NCBI GenBank assembly: GCA_016278615.1
Contig: JADQBM010000113.1
Location: forward strand, 1-58,323
DNA length: 58,323 nucleotides
Source of the DNA: Clostridia bacterium
Lineage (GTDB): Bacteria > Bacillota > Clostridia > Peptostreptococcales > JAAYPU01
Direction: 5' to 3'
The notes beneath the pieces are model-generated. The model worked only from the letters and a program-made list of their open reading frames with translations, was not told the DNA's origin and ran no database searches. Every line of letters starts with the position of its first letter. The stretch's first letter is position 1. The position numbers were made by a program, and so were the translations under genes. This document shows positions 43,801-52,343 of the stretch, piece after piece.

Positions 43801-44066
43801 ATAAGGTTCACCCACGTTGTTTAGCATGGGTATTGGACAATGCAGGTAAAAAGTACGGTTTCACGCGAACGCTCCGTGCCTCTATGCAAAGAATAGGACA
43901 ATTAATCGTGCAGTTACCTAAAATTGATATACAGCTCGAAATTGTTGCTGCTTGGGAAGTCGTAGATACAGAGTATGAAAGAACACGTATGAGCGATGAT
44001 GAGTATCGTCAGCGGATAGAGCAGTTGTTTAATGAGATTTCCGGCAAAGTGGAACGGCCAAAGTGA
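40824..44066 (+). CDS. One-polypeptide restriction-modification enzyme (N6-adenine MTase with nuclease and specificity regions)
   Basis: A 1080-residue type IIG/type I-like fusion. Residues ~100-125 hold a PD-(D/E)xK core (RADILVKD, then IIECK). Residues ~455-545 hold the gamma-class N6-adenine methyltransferase motifs: VIDYACGAGHF (motif I) and SNPPYSVKG (motif IV). The C-terminal ~250 residues look like a single target recognition domain of HsdS type (YRLSDKNLFSLSIGKRIL, then GWQVKYLP-like and DHCGVLRV). One chain would cleave and methylate. A decayed copy of part of the recognition domain follows the gene (44070-44300). Confidence 0.88.
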   Translation: MMITTSNFKEVLKHIGFEQLKGKDKDIWLKSYPACELRVDFKSSLLIYPEDKGFIVNERQTCNFSALENFVVFECVDRLFSKGYKPEHIELEPKWKLGHGASGGRADILVKDNNANALLIIECKTWGGEFEAEWKNMNLNGGQLFSYAQQIKSTQFLCLYTAGYNDEVTLYNNHIITLNDNNEYLKTLKEPLVFADATDVQTLYKAWYVTYNHEYETTGIFEDTHPAYEIGKAKRTASDLQDINHDDIQKKYHGFATILRQHNVSGRENAFDKLVNLFLAKIVDEMQNPEELMFSWRGVAFDNYFDLQDRIQRLYRDGMQKFLNEEVTYIDNEDIKKAFRLFKNDPDATRDQIEEYFRQLKFYTNNDFAFLDVHNQHLFLQNAVILLKIVRMIQDIKLKTEEQNQFLGDLFEGFLDQGIKQSEGQFFTPTPIVKFLVSSLPLKTLIEDSVEPLNVIDYACGAGHFLNEYATQIRDFVSGENLSDYYGRIVGIEKEYRLSKVAKVSAFMYGQDEIQIVYADALAENPIIHNGTYNLLISNPPYSVKGFLETLTPEERATFEIFKVIDSKSIYSNNSIEVFFVERAKQLLAPGGVAAIILPYSLLSNSGAVYTKARETILQYFDIVAITEFGSGTFGKTGTNTITLFLRRKEENPALAEHYHNRVNAWFNGDFEKDGIFVDSDLLEAYCQHIGYDIDDYKELLCSIPSDELLDMDEFKTYLTAFDNLAETKKRKKQKTFKALKAEEQQAELMKRFTSYIREIEKDKLYYFLLAYSNPQNVVVVKSPSGTNESKLFLGYEWSTRKGSEGIKYLGTATSDDNDDETLSRLKGIKSIRTPLFNPSDLADISKINTIIRENFNGITQVESEFVQHYRLVDMLDFSGIKFEKQISLSAVKMNDMEIIENFDRYRLSDKNLFSLSIGKRILNTQLVPDGEVPVYSANVFEPFGRINERLITDFSIPSILWGVDGDWQVKYLPANQEFYPTDHCGVLRVLTDKVHPRCLAWVLDNAGKKYGFTRTLRASMQRIGQLIVQLPKIDIQLEIVAAWEVVDTEYERTRMSDDEYRQRIEQLFNEISGKVERPK

Positions 44067-44069
44067 TAA

Positions 44070-44300
44070 GCGGTTTCGCTGTTTCAATCGGAAAACGCAT
44101 ACTTGATACTCAGCTTTTCCCTGATGGTGAGTTAGCGCAAACGTATTTAACCCGTTCGGTTATATTAACAAACGCCTTATTGCTGATTTCAATATCCATG
44201 CCGGTATAGAGAGTCAACAGATCATTGCGGACTTTTACGTGTACTGATCTATGATACAGTTGCCCCTATTGTAAAGAATAGCCTGACTCTCATCATTCTA
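44070..44300 (+). pseudogene. Decayed fragment of a second target recognition domain
   Basis: Translation in shifting frames gives SIGKRILDTQLFPDGEL, then GYINKRLIADFNI, then DHCGLLRVL. These align in order with SIGKRILNTQLVPDGEV, GRINERLITDFSI and DHCGVLRVL of the intact upstream gene. The fragment is frameshifted with internal deletions, so it is not expressed as a domain. It suggests past duplication or replacement of the specificity region. Confidence 0.75.
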
Positions 44301-44795
44301 AAAGTAGAGGTGTATATGTGCCTATAAAGAAAGACTGCACAAAAGGTTTTATCCTTCGGTGCTGTCTTTACTTTCGAGTCTCCGCTTGAAGAGAGTCGGT
44401 CAAAAATTAACTTGTTTTCGTAAATCCCTTAGTTGAACTCCCTTTCAAGCGGCATCTTTTTTGACCTTTCGAGGTATCCGTTGAACTATGATTCGGATTA
44501 ATTGTAAGAATCAAAAAAATATAAATGAGAAAACAAAAATCGATATGTCACTAACATATTATATATTCATAACAAAATAAAGAAGAATAGAGATAAAAAC
44601 TCTGATAATAATTGACCAAGGTAAAACCTATCGAAAAAGGAAGAAGCTAAGAGGCTTGTTTTTTTTATTTTATATTAAAGTTAGGCAACGCATACAAAAA
44701 TTATATATTCTTTTTTATATTGGCCTAAATTAATACAATAAAGCAACCATAAGCTCGGGAAATGCAGAATTATCTACAAATTTACCCTTGAATTA
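44301..44795 (+). other. Non-coding region with hairpin, pseudoknot-capable repeats and terminator
   Basis: No gene is seen. An 11-bp stem with one mismatch (AAAGACTGCAC with GTGCTGTCTTT, about 44329-44369) could terminate the upstream operon. CCGCTTGAA (44382-44390) pairs with TTCAAGCGG (44444-44452), and GGTCAAAAA (44398-44406) pairs with TTTTTGACC (44458-44466). The order is interleaved, as in an H-type pseudoknot. TTTCGAG...CCG...TTGAA occurs twice (from ~44372 and ~44467). AAGC/GCTT with eight T near 44646-44668 is a weak terminator. The remainder is AT-rich. Confidence 0.45.
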
Positions 44796-44804
44796 TGGTA
44801 TAAT
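44796..44804 (+). promoter_or_regulatory. Extended -10 promoter of the four-gene operon
   Basis: TGGTATAAT (44796-44804), in the context TTATGGTATAATAT, lies 80 bases before the first gene of the 44884-51372 operon. Confidence 0.55.
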
Positions 44805-44883
44805 ATAGCAAATTATTATTTTAAAGAGCGTTATTAATACAGGAGAAATAAAAAAGATAACTGGTCGCAGGGGGATAAAGATT

Positions 44884-45069
44884 ATGGATGAACAGACTAT
44901 TCAAGAAAAAATCAAAACAACCTTCATTAATGTAGTATCTGAATCCTTGAAATTTTCAGATGAGGAAGTTAACGAGATTGCGATAACAATATCATCGACT
45001 CAAAAGTCTGATAAGTTGGCGGAGAGTTTGTTAAAAAGTATTGGAGGTACTGCCGATGAAGATACTTAA
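44884..45069 (+). CDS. Small helical protein, first gene of the Rad50-like operon
   Basis: A 61-residue acidic, mostly helical protein that I do not recognise. It begins with ATG at 44884 after a GGGGGA site and overlaps the ATPase start by 14 bases, so translation is coupled. It may be a subunit or adaptor of the Rad50-like ATPase; nothing in its sequence identifies a catalytic role. Confidence 0.65.
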   Translation: MDEQTIQEKIKTTFINVVSESLKFSDEEVNEIAITISSTQKSDKLAESLLKSIGGTADEDT

Positions 45070-47485
45070 CCTACATATCCAAAAATTCCGCGGAATCGTG
45101 GATCTCAAATTAAATCTCAATGGAGAAAACGCCGTTATCTTTGGCCCAAATGGCGTGGGTAAAAGCGCTGTTGTTGATGCGGTGGATTTCCTTTTGCGTG
45201 GCGAAGTTTCGAGGTTAACCGGAGAAGGTACTGGCGACGTGTCAACAGCAAAGCACGGTCCCCACATTGGCAATCAACCTGAAGAAGCAAAAATTACGGC
45301 TACAATTCAGAGCATAACCGGTAAGACGTTTACTGTTGAACGTACAGTCGCTCAAAAAGACAGGGTAACAATCGATCCCGCGTACTCCTCCGATTTTAAC
45401 GATATGGTTGCCTATGCTCAAAGTGGGGCTCATTGCCTTGCAAGACGTGAATTGTTGCGCTATATATTAACGACTCCTGCAACGAGATCACAACAAATTC
45501 AAATGTTACTTGATATTGCTGATACAAAAACCGTTCGCGACGCATTTACAAAACTTAAAAAGACTGCGGCAAGTAACTTAAAAGATGCGATAGATTCGAT
45601 TAAACGTCATTCCACCGATTTTCGTACAAAGGTTAACGTAAACGCCGACGATCAGTTACTTGGAAATATAAATTCGCTACGAGCTGTCTTAGGAGGCTGT
45701 CCCCTTGCGTCTCTTGATGAAAGCTCTTTTACGAATGGCTTATTATATAGCGATACGAAGGAAAATACCGAGATAGCCAGTTGCATCCGCAACTTAGAAG
45801 AACTTGATAAGTATATACCAACGCTACGACCTGCACTTCAGGAAAAATTGCAAAATGTGCAGGATATTATACAAAAGGTTAAAAATGAATATACATCAAT
45901 TGAAAATATAAATTATATTTCGCTTATAAAATCAGGGCTTGCACTACTTGACGGTACAGGCCGGTGTCCGCTATGTTTGCATGAATGGGCGTCCGAAGCC
46001 GAATTGCGCCAAATATTACAGGAACGAAAAGAAAAGAGTGAATCTCTATCCACTCTTCTTGATACATATCAAAATTCAGTTACAACTTTGTTAAATGAAA
46101 TTTCAGCATACAGATCTAAAATCAATACGCTTCCTCAACAGCTAACAAAGTGGGACAATGGTTGCGCTGCTGAATTAGAAAATGAACTAAAGTCAATTGC
46201 AGCCGTATCTTTTCAAGATAATAATGCATATAAGAATTTCAGCAAAGTCCAGGAACTCATTATCGCTATCATAAATCAGAATTCGGATATACTTTTAGAC
46301 CTTATTCAAAAGCAACTGGCGGTTTTACGTCCTTTAATTGATGAAAACAGTAAAATAAAAAGCGATGCATGGCAGGCTCTTAATGCGGCGAATGAGTTAT
46401 TTACAAAAATTGGAGAGCTTAATAAGAAGTTGCCGACTATGAAGTTGGCGGCTGAGAAAGCTGCATTTTTGCTTGAAACGTATGACAATTCTCAAGCAAT
46501 TGTACTGAATGAATTATTTGCTTCTATAAGTGACCGATTCACAGAATATTATAAAGCGATGCATATTGACGATGAGAAGGATTTCTCGGCTGTATTGAAT
46601 AATGATGGCGCAGCCGTTAATATGAGCGTTGATTTTTATGGGCAAGGTCAATTCCCGCCAATGGCGTTTCACAGCGAGGGACATCAGGACAGTATGGGCA
46701 TTGCCTTGTTTTTTGCTCTGATGGAAAAGCTGACAACATCAGAATCAGGATTGGTAGTTTTGGACGACGTCGTGATGTCTGTAGATATTGAGCACAGAAA
46801 GAACTTCTGCAGACTGCTAAAAAGGTTTTTCCCTGAACGGCAATTTATTATTACTACGCATGATACGGTATGGGCAAAAAATCTCGTTAATGAAGGCGTT
46901 GTTGAACGCAAAAACAGTATTCAATTTTTGTATTGGAATGTTACGGAAGGCCCCGTAATGGTAGTTGGACAAGATGTATGGAATACGAGTCGCGCGAAGG
47001 CTGATATTGATCTTCACGGAGCATCCGCTTTCTTCAGGAGAGAAATGGAATGCTTCTTTGAAAACATCTGTGATAAATTGCACGCACGCGTTCGTTATAA
47101 TAACGTTCATAAATGGGATTACGGTCAATATATGAACGCAGCTTATAATGAACTACAAAATCTGATAAAAAAAGCGGAGAAGCAAGCACGAGATTTTAAG
47201 AACACAGAGGCGCTTGATCAACTCGGCTCTCTTTCCAACACATTAAAGACTCAAATCGCAGCAGTTACGGCAGACAACTGGGTAACAAATGCGCTTATAC
47301 ACTACAATCCAGCTTATGAAATATCAAAAACAGAGTTTTTAGCAGCGGTGGACGCATTGGAACAATTCTGCCATAGCTTTGAATGTTCTAAATGTAACGC
47401 CACAATAAAAGCTACATATACCGGTGAGAACCCGATTGCGTTAATGTGCAAATGCGGTAGTTATGCATATCCTCTCAAACAATAA
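45056..47485 (+). CDS. Rad50/SMC-like ABC ATPase with zinc hook and C-terminal zinc ribbon
   Basis: An 809-residue ABC-type ATPase. It has an N-terminal LHIQKFRGI strand and Walker A (FGPNGVGKSAVVD), then coiled-coil arms on either side of a Rad50-type hook (CPLC, residue ~302). The C-lobe has a signature-like segment (SEGHQDSMGIALF), Walker B with D-loop (LVVLDDVVMSVD) and H-loop (IITTHD). The last ~40 residues form a zinc ribbon (CSKC...CKCG). The ATG at 45056 follows GGAGG. Such ATPases sense or process DNA ends and act in several defence systems. Here it is operonic with an HD-GHKL protein and a PD-(D/E)xK protein. Confidence 0.85.
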   Translation: MKILNLHIQKFRGIVDLKLNLNGENAVIFGPNGVGKSAVVDAVDFLLRGEVSRLTGEGTGDVSTAKHGPHIGNQPEEAKITATIQSITGKTFTVERTVAQKDRVTIDPAYSSDFNDMVAYAQSGAHCLARRELLRYILTTPATRSQQIQMLLDIADTKTVRDAFTKLKKTAASNLKDAIDSIKRHSTDFRTKVNVNADDQLLGNINSLRAVLGGCPLASLDESSFTNGLLYSDTKENTEIASCIRNLEELDKYIPTLRPALQEKLQNVQDIIQKVKNEYTSIENINYISLIKSGLALLDGTGRCPLCLHEWASEAELRQILQERKEKSESLSTLLDTYQNSVTTLLNEISAYRSKINTLPQQLTKWDNGCAAELENELKSIAAVSFQDNNAYKNFSKVQELIIAIINQNSDILLDLIQKQLAVLRPLIDENSKIKSDAWQALNAANELFTKIGELNKKLPTMKLAAEKAAFLLETYDNSQAIVLNELFASISDRFTEYYKAMHIDDEKDFSAVLNNDGAAVNMSVDFYGQGQFPPMAFHSEGHQDSMGIALFFALMEKLTTSESGLVVLDDVVMSVDIEHRKNFCRLLKRFFPERQFIITTHDTVWAKNLVNEGVVERKNSIQFLYWNVTEGPVMVVGQDVWNTSRAKADIDLHGASAFFRREMECFFENICDKLHARVRYNNVHKWDYGQYMNAAYNELQNLIKKAEKQARDFKNTEALDQLGSLSNTLKTQIAAVTADNWVTNALIHYNPAYEISKTEFLAAVDALEQFCHSFECSKCNATIKATYTGENPIALMCKCGSYAYPLKQ

Positions 47486-47531
47486 AATCAGAGGATGTTA
47501 CCAAATCAAATGAAACTAGAAGGAGCCTGGC

Positions 47532-50000
47532 ATGGATATAAATGATTCGAAACTATATAAAATCCTTGTTGAAAGGAATAGCGACTTCCTACCGAATATA
47601 AAAAAGGTATTTGATTATGTAAAAGACTTATTGCCTTTAGTGACAAAAGTCTTTTCTGACTATACTCAGCATGATGTAGACCATTCAATTATGATAACAA
47701 ATTATATTTATGAAATTATAGATGATGTTGCTCAGATGAATGATTTGGAAATATCAATGATAATATATTCCGCTTTACTACATGATATTGGAATGGTCGT
47801 CACCGGTAACGAAATCGAAGGAATCAGGCAGGATGACCCTAATATAATTGAATGTAAATATTCGGTTGTTTTACAGGCTTTAAAGGATGATAAGCTGGCA
47901 TTGCAGGAATGTATTAGACCTATCCATGCTAAAAGATCAGCTTATCATATTGCAAATATGGACAAAGAGCAAAGTTGGTTTGTACTTCCCGACAGCACAA
48001 ATAATAGTATTGCTGAAGATATACAGAAAATTTGCCAATCGCATAATGAGTCATTTCAATGGTTAAAAGCTGAACTGAAGCAAGATGATTGTAGAGGTAA
48101 TTATTCATATAATGCACAGTATATCGCATTGCTTTTAAGGCTGGCTGACTTATTGGATATTGATGAAAACAGAACCCCCATGCACCTTTACCAGTTAATC
48201 AATCCCGAAGGAATCGGCGATTTAGAATGGCGTCAACATTTTGAAATTAAAAATGCTCAAAAAATATATATCAATAAGACTACTAAACAAAAAGTTATTA
48301 GACTATATGGTGAAAGCAAAGATCCAAAAGTACATAGAAAATTATTAAAATACATTGATTATGTTAACCAAGAATTGCTGGATTCTATTAATTTATCTGA
48401 TACATTCCAGAATAAAAAGTATGCAATCATATTCAAACCAAATATTGAAAACATGATTCAGACAAAAACATTTACATTTTCTGATTTCAGGCTTGATTTG
48501 GATTATAATGCCGTCACTAAACTCTTAATGGGCGAGCATATATATGGTGATAAAAAGTATGGGTTAAGGGAACTCGTACAAAATTCAATAGACGCTTGCA
48601 TGTTGATGAGAGAAATATCGCAAAACCATAAGGATTATCAATATAGAAAATATGAGCCTTATATTAATGTGATCTTTAATAGGGATAAAAAAGAGGTAAT
48701 GATTACAGACAATGGCGTTGGCATGTCTTTGGATATACTTAAGAAGTATTTCTTAAATGTCGGCGTTTCTTATTATTCTTCAAATGAATATAAGTATAAA
48801 GGGTATGCTTATGATCCTATCGGTAATTATGGGATAGGTTTTCTTTCATGCTTTATGTTATCAAGTGATGTGAATATAGAATCAAAACGGTATGACGACC
48901 AAAAACTCAACAAAATCGAACTTGAGCGAAACAGCGAATACATTTGCTTGACACAAGAGCAATCCACCAGAATGCAAGGAACAGATATAATATTAGATTT
49001 AGATCAGTTCACTGAAGTATTTCCCGATGTTCAGAAAACAAAAAAATTTTTAGAGTTTAATTTTGTTGATTGCTGCATCCCGATAAAGATACTGAATTAT
49101 GAAAATGGCAATACATCAGAAACTGCTTGCGAATTAATCGGTTTAAAAGATAATTCGGATTCAATAGCAAGGTTAGATAAATACCTGAATAATGTCGAGG
49201 GCTATATTGAACTGAATTGCAGAACAATCGGCTGCATAGAATCTTTGCAGGATTTTGAAGGCGATACGAGCTATGTATATTTAAATGATAAAGAAATCCT
49301 CGTTGAAGAATCTGAAGCTAAAGTCGATATAAACGATTTCGTCCATGACGGACAAGTAGCCTATCTTAAAATCCCTATTATTTCAAGCGATGTTTCAGAT
49401 AGGTTTAATAATTATTTGGATGTTCTTGATGATTTTGACGATGCAATAAACAAGTTGAATGATGTTGAATTTATAGAAATATTTTGCACTAATGAAAATG
49501 AGCTTATAGAGGACACGTTTAATAACTCTGGTGAACAAATTATCGGAGAATATGACTTCGATGATTTTTGTAGAGATCACGGTCATTCCTCCGACGCGCC
49601 AACACGTACCCAAAGAATCAAGTGTTTCGCAATCAATGATAATATTAATAAAGTGCTGCTATATGAAAAATCAAAAGGCTTTGGGAAATACTCTTGGGAA
49701 AGAACAGATAAGATATTTATTAAAAATGTGCTTATACCTGAATTTTCTATTTCAATTCCCTGTATTATTAACGGAATAAGTTTGAAGTCTGCGCTTTTTA
49801 ATATTAAGAACAAAGCGATCGTACCCAATGTTTCCAGGAATAACGTGCAAAAGAACGATGCTGAAAGGTATTCATATGCTATCGGTAAAGCTATTCATCT
49901 ATGGGTTTTGGAGAATGTAAAACTTGATCCGAGCGAAAAAAATCTTTTGAATAAATTTATAAGTATATGTTATCGAGATAGCAATGAATACTTAGCATAA
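47532..50000 (+). CDS. HD domain plus GHKL (Hsp90-like) ATPase fusion
   Basis: An 822-residue protein. An HD-type region in residues ~50-220 (TQHDVDHS, ALLHDIGMV) resembles metal-dependent phosphohydrolases. A GHKL ATPase follows at ~330-450 with N-box (LRELVQNSIDACML), G1 (DNGVGMS) and a glycine-rich lid (GNYGIGFLS), as in Hsp90/HtpG and MutL. The C-terminal ~350 residues are unrecognised. AAGGAG precedes the ATG. A fusion of HD and GHKL domains points to a regulated phosphohydrolase or nucleotide signalling device. The operon context suggests defence. Confidence 0.82.
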   Translation: MDINDSKLYKILVERNSDFLPNIKKVFDYVKDLLPLVTKVFSDYTQHDVDHSIMITNYIYEIIDDVAQMNDLEISMIIYSALLHDIGMVVTGNEIEGIRQDDPNIIECKYSVVLQALKDDKLALQECIRPIHAKRSAYHIANMDKEQSWFVLPDSTNNSIAEDIQKICQSHNESFQWLKAELKQDDCRGNYSYNAQYIALLLRLADLLDIDENRTPMHLYQLINPEGIGDLEWRQHFEIKNAQKIYINKTTKQKVIRLYGESKDPKVHRKLLKYIDYVNQELLDSINLSDTFQNKKYAIIFKPNIENMIQTKTFTFSDFRLDLDYNAVTKLLMGEHIYGDKKYGLRELVQNSIDACMLMREISQNHKDYQYRKYEPYINVIFNRDKKEVMITDNGVGMSLDILKKYFLNVGVSYYSSNEYKYKGYAYDPIGNYGIGFLSCFMLSSDVNIESKRYDDQKLNKIELERNSEYICLTQEQSTRMQGTDIILDLDQFTEVFPDVQKTKKFLEFNFVDCCIPIKILNYENGNTSETACELIGLKDNSDSIARLDKYLNNVEGYIELNCRTIGCIESLQDFEGDTSYVYLNDKEILVEESEAKVDINDFVHDGQVAYLKIPIISSDVSDRFNNYLDVLDDFDDAINKLNDVEFIEIFCTNENELIEDTFNNSGEQIIGEYDFDDFCRDHGHSSDAPTRTQRIKCFAINDNINKVLLYEKSKGFGKYSWERTDKIFIKNVLIPEFSISIPCIINGISLKSALFNIKNKAIVPNVSRNNVQKNDAERYSYAIGKAIHLWVLENVKLDPSEKNLLNKFISICYRDSNEYLA

Positions 50001-50013
50001 GGGAGATAAGTTC

Positions 50014-51372
50014 ATGTTTAACAATAACAGACACCTTAATATATTTGAGCATTACACACAAAAAGGGTCGTTGCCAATTGAAAATAATGTGTCCAGAGGG
50101 CTGGCAATACTATTAAATCAAAACAGCTTAGTCCTTGACAGATTAATTGATTATATAAATGCCAAATGCTCGGACAAAAAATCAACCTGCTCTGTTCCGA
50201 AGCCTCAAAAGCTAAGCGACAAGGAGATCGGGATTCAACAGCAGATAACAAAAATAGTACAAAGCTATCCCAACCCTCAGAATATTATCGGCATGACATT
50301 GACTACATCATCTCCCATCAGCATGGTCGAGAATAAGTACGATGACAATAACGGTCTGATAACAGATATCGTGATAAGCTGCAAGGATACGCTTGTTATT
50401 ATTGAGGTTAAAAGGAATGCTAATGATGCCAGGCTCCAATTAAAACAGCAGGTGAAAAGCATCGCTGCAGAGGTTGTCAGACAAGGAGGAAATCTTCCGG
50501 ATACCGTACTGCTTGATGGTACATGGGAGGATATAATTTCAATCCTGCAGGATGTTTATAATATTTCTGGGAGCAATGAGGACAGCGTTTTAGGACATTA
50601 CCTTAACCATTTAGAAAATCATTATCAGCAGTGGTTCCCCATATCGTTACTGACCGACATTCTGATTGATCGCGAAAATGAGTCAGGCATTGATAAACGG
50701 ATATTAAGTCTCATCAAAAATTGTTGTGAAAATGAAAGCGATGCGGAGAAATACTCCGGCAGGTACATAATTCCGCTAGATTATGACTTTTGTACCGAAG
50801 CCCAGCTCAGCATGGATTATGAATTAAAGAGATTGATGATCACAATTTGGAGTGGTGATACAAAATGGCAAGGCTATTGCCTGTTCAATAAAACGACAAA
50901 CGACTTATCATGGGTTTATGAAAATTCATTGATTATAGATGGGCTGAAGCTTGATTTATTGACAGAGCCTTATTTACGGCTTGCTCATTTTCAATCCACT
51001 ATCATCGCTGAGTATTTTGATAAAGCATATTACCAAAAGCACTTTGGAGTTAGGAACGATAAGTGTATAGACTTGTATAACGATATTACGAGGGACTGGA
51101 AAAAGCCTGATTGGCCTGAATTAAAGGCCTTATTAAGGAATAAGTATAAAGGCTTGATAGACATGAGCAGCTTTGATACTGATTTTCAGAGTAATTTTGA
51201 AAACTCAAACAGGAGCTATGCGCATGTTTCATTTGGTTATGAAACGACTGTTTATCTGCCAATGGACGTAATAAGCAAATATGAAAAAAACAATTCTACA
51301 TTAAGAAAAAATGATAAATTGGCCGGTTTCATATCTAAGGTTATTGACCAGTTGACGAAGAAAATAGTGTAG
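50014..51372 (+). CDS. PD-(D/E)xK nuclease-like protein, last gene of the operon
   Basis: A 452-residue protein with a central nuclease-like core: NGLITDIVISCKD followed by LVIIEVKRN gives the D and ExK of the PD-(D/E)xK superfamily (residues ~113-135). The remainder is unrecognised. AGGGAG precedes the ATG, 13 bases after the HD-GHKL stop. It is the most likely effector of the operon. The terminator at 51427-51451 closes the unit. Confidence 0.78.
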   Translation: MFNNNRHLNIFEHYTQKGSLPIENNVSRGLAILLNQNSLVLDRLIDYINAKCSDKKSTCSVPKPQKLSDKEIGIQQQITKIVQSYPNPQNIIGMTLTTSSPISMVENKYDDNNGLITDIVISCKDTLVIIEVKRNANDARLQLKQQVKSIAAEVVRQGGNLPDTVLLDGTWEDIISILQDVYNISGSNEDSVLGHYLNHLENHYQQWFPISLLTDILIDRENESGIDKRILSLIKNCCENESDAEKYSGRYIIPLDYDFCTEAQLSMDYELKRLMITIWSGDTKWQGYCLFNKTTNDLSWVYENSLIIDGLKLDLLTEPYLRLAHFQSTIIAEYFDKAYYQKHFGVRNDKCIDLYNDITRDWKKPDWPELKALLRNKYKGLIDMSSFDTDFQSNFENSNRSYAHVSFGYETTVYLPMDVISKYEKNNSTLRKNDKLAGFISKVIDQLTKKIV

Positions 51373-51426
51373 TAATTGGGAATTAATCCAAAACGCATCA
51401 GACTCCTAAGCCAAAAAAAGTGAAAA

Positions 51427-51450
51427 AATTAGGACCTAATTTTTTTTATA
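51427..51450 (+). terminator. Intrinsic terminator after the nuclease gene
   Basis: AAATTA and TAATTT pair around GGACC (the outer palindrome is AAATTAGG/CCTAATTT), followed by eight T. Confidence 0.6.
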
Positions 51451-51479
51451 TTGACACACGAACGTATGTTCTGTAAAAT
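51451..51479 (+). promoter_or_regulatory. Promoter with a LexA (SOS) box in its spacer
   Basis: TTGACA (51451-51456) and TAAAAT (51474-51479) are exactly 17 bases apart. The spacer holds CGAACGTATGTTCT (51459-51472), which fits the Gram-positive LexA box CGAAC-N4-GTTCG except at the last base. This arrangement predicts LexA repression and DNA-damage induction of the genes that follow. Confidence 0.75.
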
Positions 51480-51604
51480 ATATACAAGCCTTTCTTTTGG
51501 TCCTAATATTGGTAGCGGATAGCATAAAGTTTAAATTATAGCGGAATATGTTGGAATACAATGATTTAAGAAACAAATTATGATATGAAATGAAGGTGAG
51601 GGTA

Positions 51605-52171
51605 TTGGGGAATAGTTTAAGTACGTTAGAGAGATTAGAAAGAATATATAATTTTGAAAATGAGAATGACGATAAGATTTACCATAATTCAAAACTTATA
51701 TTAAAGTTGTATTCCAAAGTTTCATGGCGAATGAGTAATTGCATTAGGGAAATGAATGAGGAGTGTTATTTAGCTAATAAAAATAGTTTATTTGATGTTG
51801 TGGATTCGCTTATTGATGTTGATCCAAGGGTAGATAAGATTAGGATTGAAAGTCGGCTAAGAAGTATTGAGGACAGCAAAAGCATATTGGTGTTAATTGA
51901 TCAAGCTTTGCTGCTACTCAAAAGTTATCCAAAGGATGGAGAGCGGTATTTTGAAATTCTCAAGAGGTCTTATATGGATCTCAATAAATATAATGAGAAT
52001 GAGATCTTGGAGTATCTAAATGTTTCAAGAACTACTTTCTATCGAGACAAGAAAAAAGCTACTACATTACTTGGCATAATTCTCTGGGGATTTGTGATTC
52101 CCGATGTGAAAAAACAGGAAATTGAAAAGAAAAATATGGTGGAACAAAATCGATACTTTTTTGGTACATAA
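51605..52171 (+). CDS. HTH regulator (sigma-like/ArpU-like), likely SOS-controlled
   Basis: A 188-residue protein with a long helical N-terminal region and a C-terminal helix-turn-helix (ENEILEYLNVSRTTFYRDKKKA). The layout recalls small sigma-factor-like or ArpU-type regulators in mobile elements. I prefer the TTG at 51605 because AAGGTGAGG lies just upstream; the in-frame ATG at 51590 lacks a ribosome binding site. It is the first gene after the LexA-box promoter and would be made after DNA damage, perhaps to turn on excision or transfer. Confidence 0.68.
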   Translation: MGNSLSTLERLERIYNFENENDDKIYHNSKLILKLYSKVSWRMSNCIREMNEECYLANKNSLFDVVDSLIDVDPRVDKIRIESRLRSIEDSKSILVLIDQALLLLKSYPKDGERYFEILKRSYMDLNKYNENEILEYLNVSRTTFYRDKKKATTLLGIILWGFVIPDVKKQEIEKKNMVEQNRYFFGT

Positions 52172-52306
52172 TTAATACTTGATTAGGACAAAGAAAGAAC
52201 TGAAAAGCTACTGACTGTGTATTTTGCGCCTGTTATAATTGCTATACTGGATAAAATAGGAGTTATTTTAAGCCCTGAAACGTTTATAACGTGGAGGGGT
52301 TTTTTA

Positions 52307-52333
52307 ATGCCTATTTTTCTTAAAAAATTATAA
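52307..52333 (+). CDS. Putative 8-residue leader peptide (MPIFLKKL)
   Basis: ATG at 52307 follows GGAGGGG (52293-52299) at 7 bases, and the ORF ends at TAA 52331-52333. The terminator stem starts 10 bases later, so a ribosome on the ORF would cover or approach the terminator's left arm. It resembles leader peptides of attenuation systems, but expression is unproven. Confidence 0.45.
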   Translation: MPIFLKKL

Positions 52334-52343
52334 CACCGACCCG

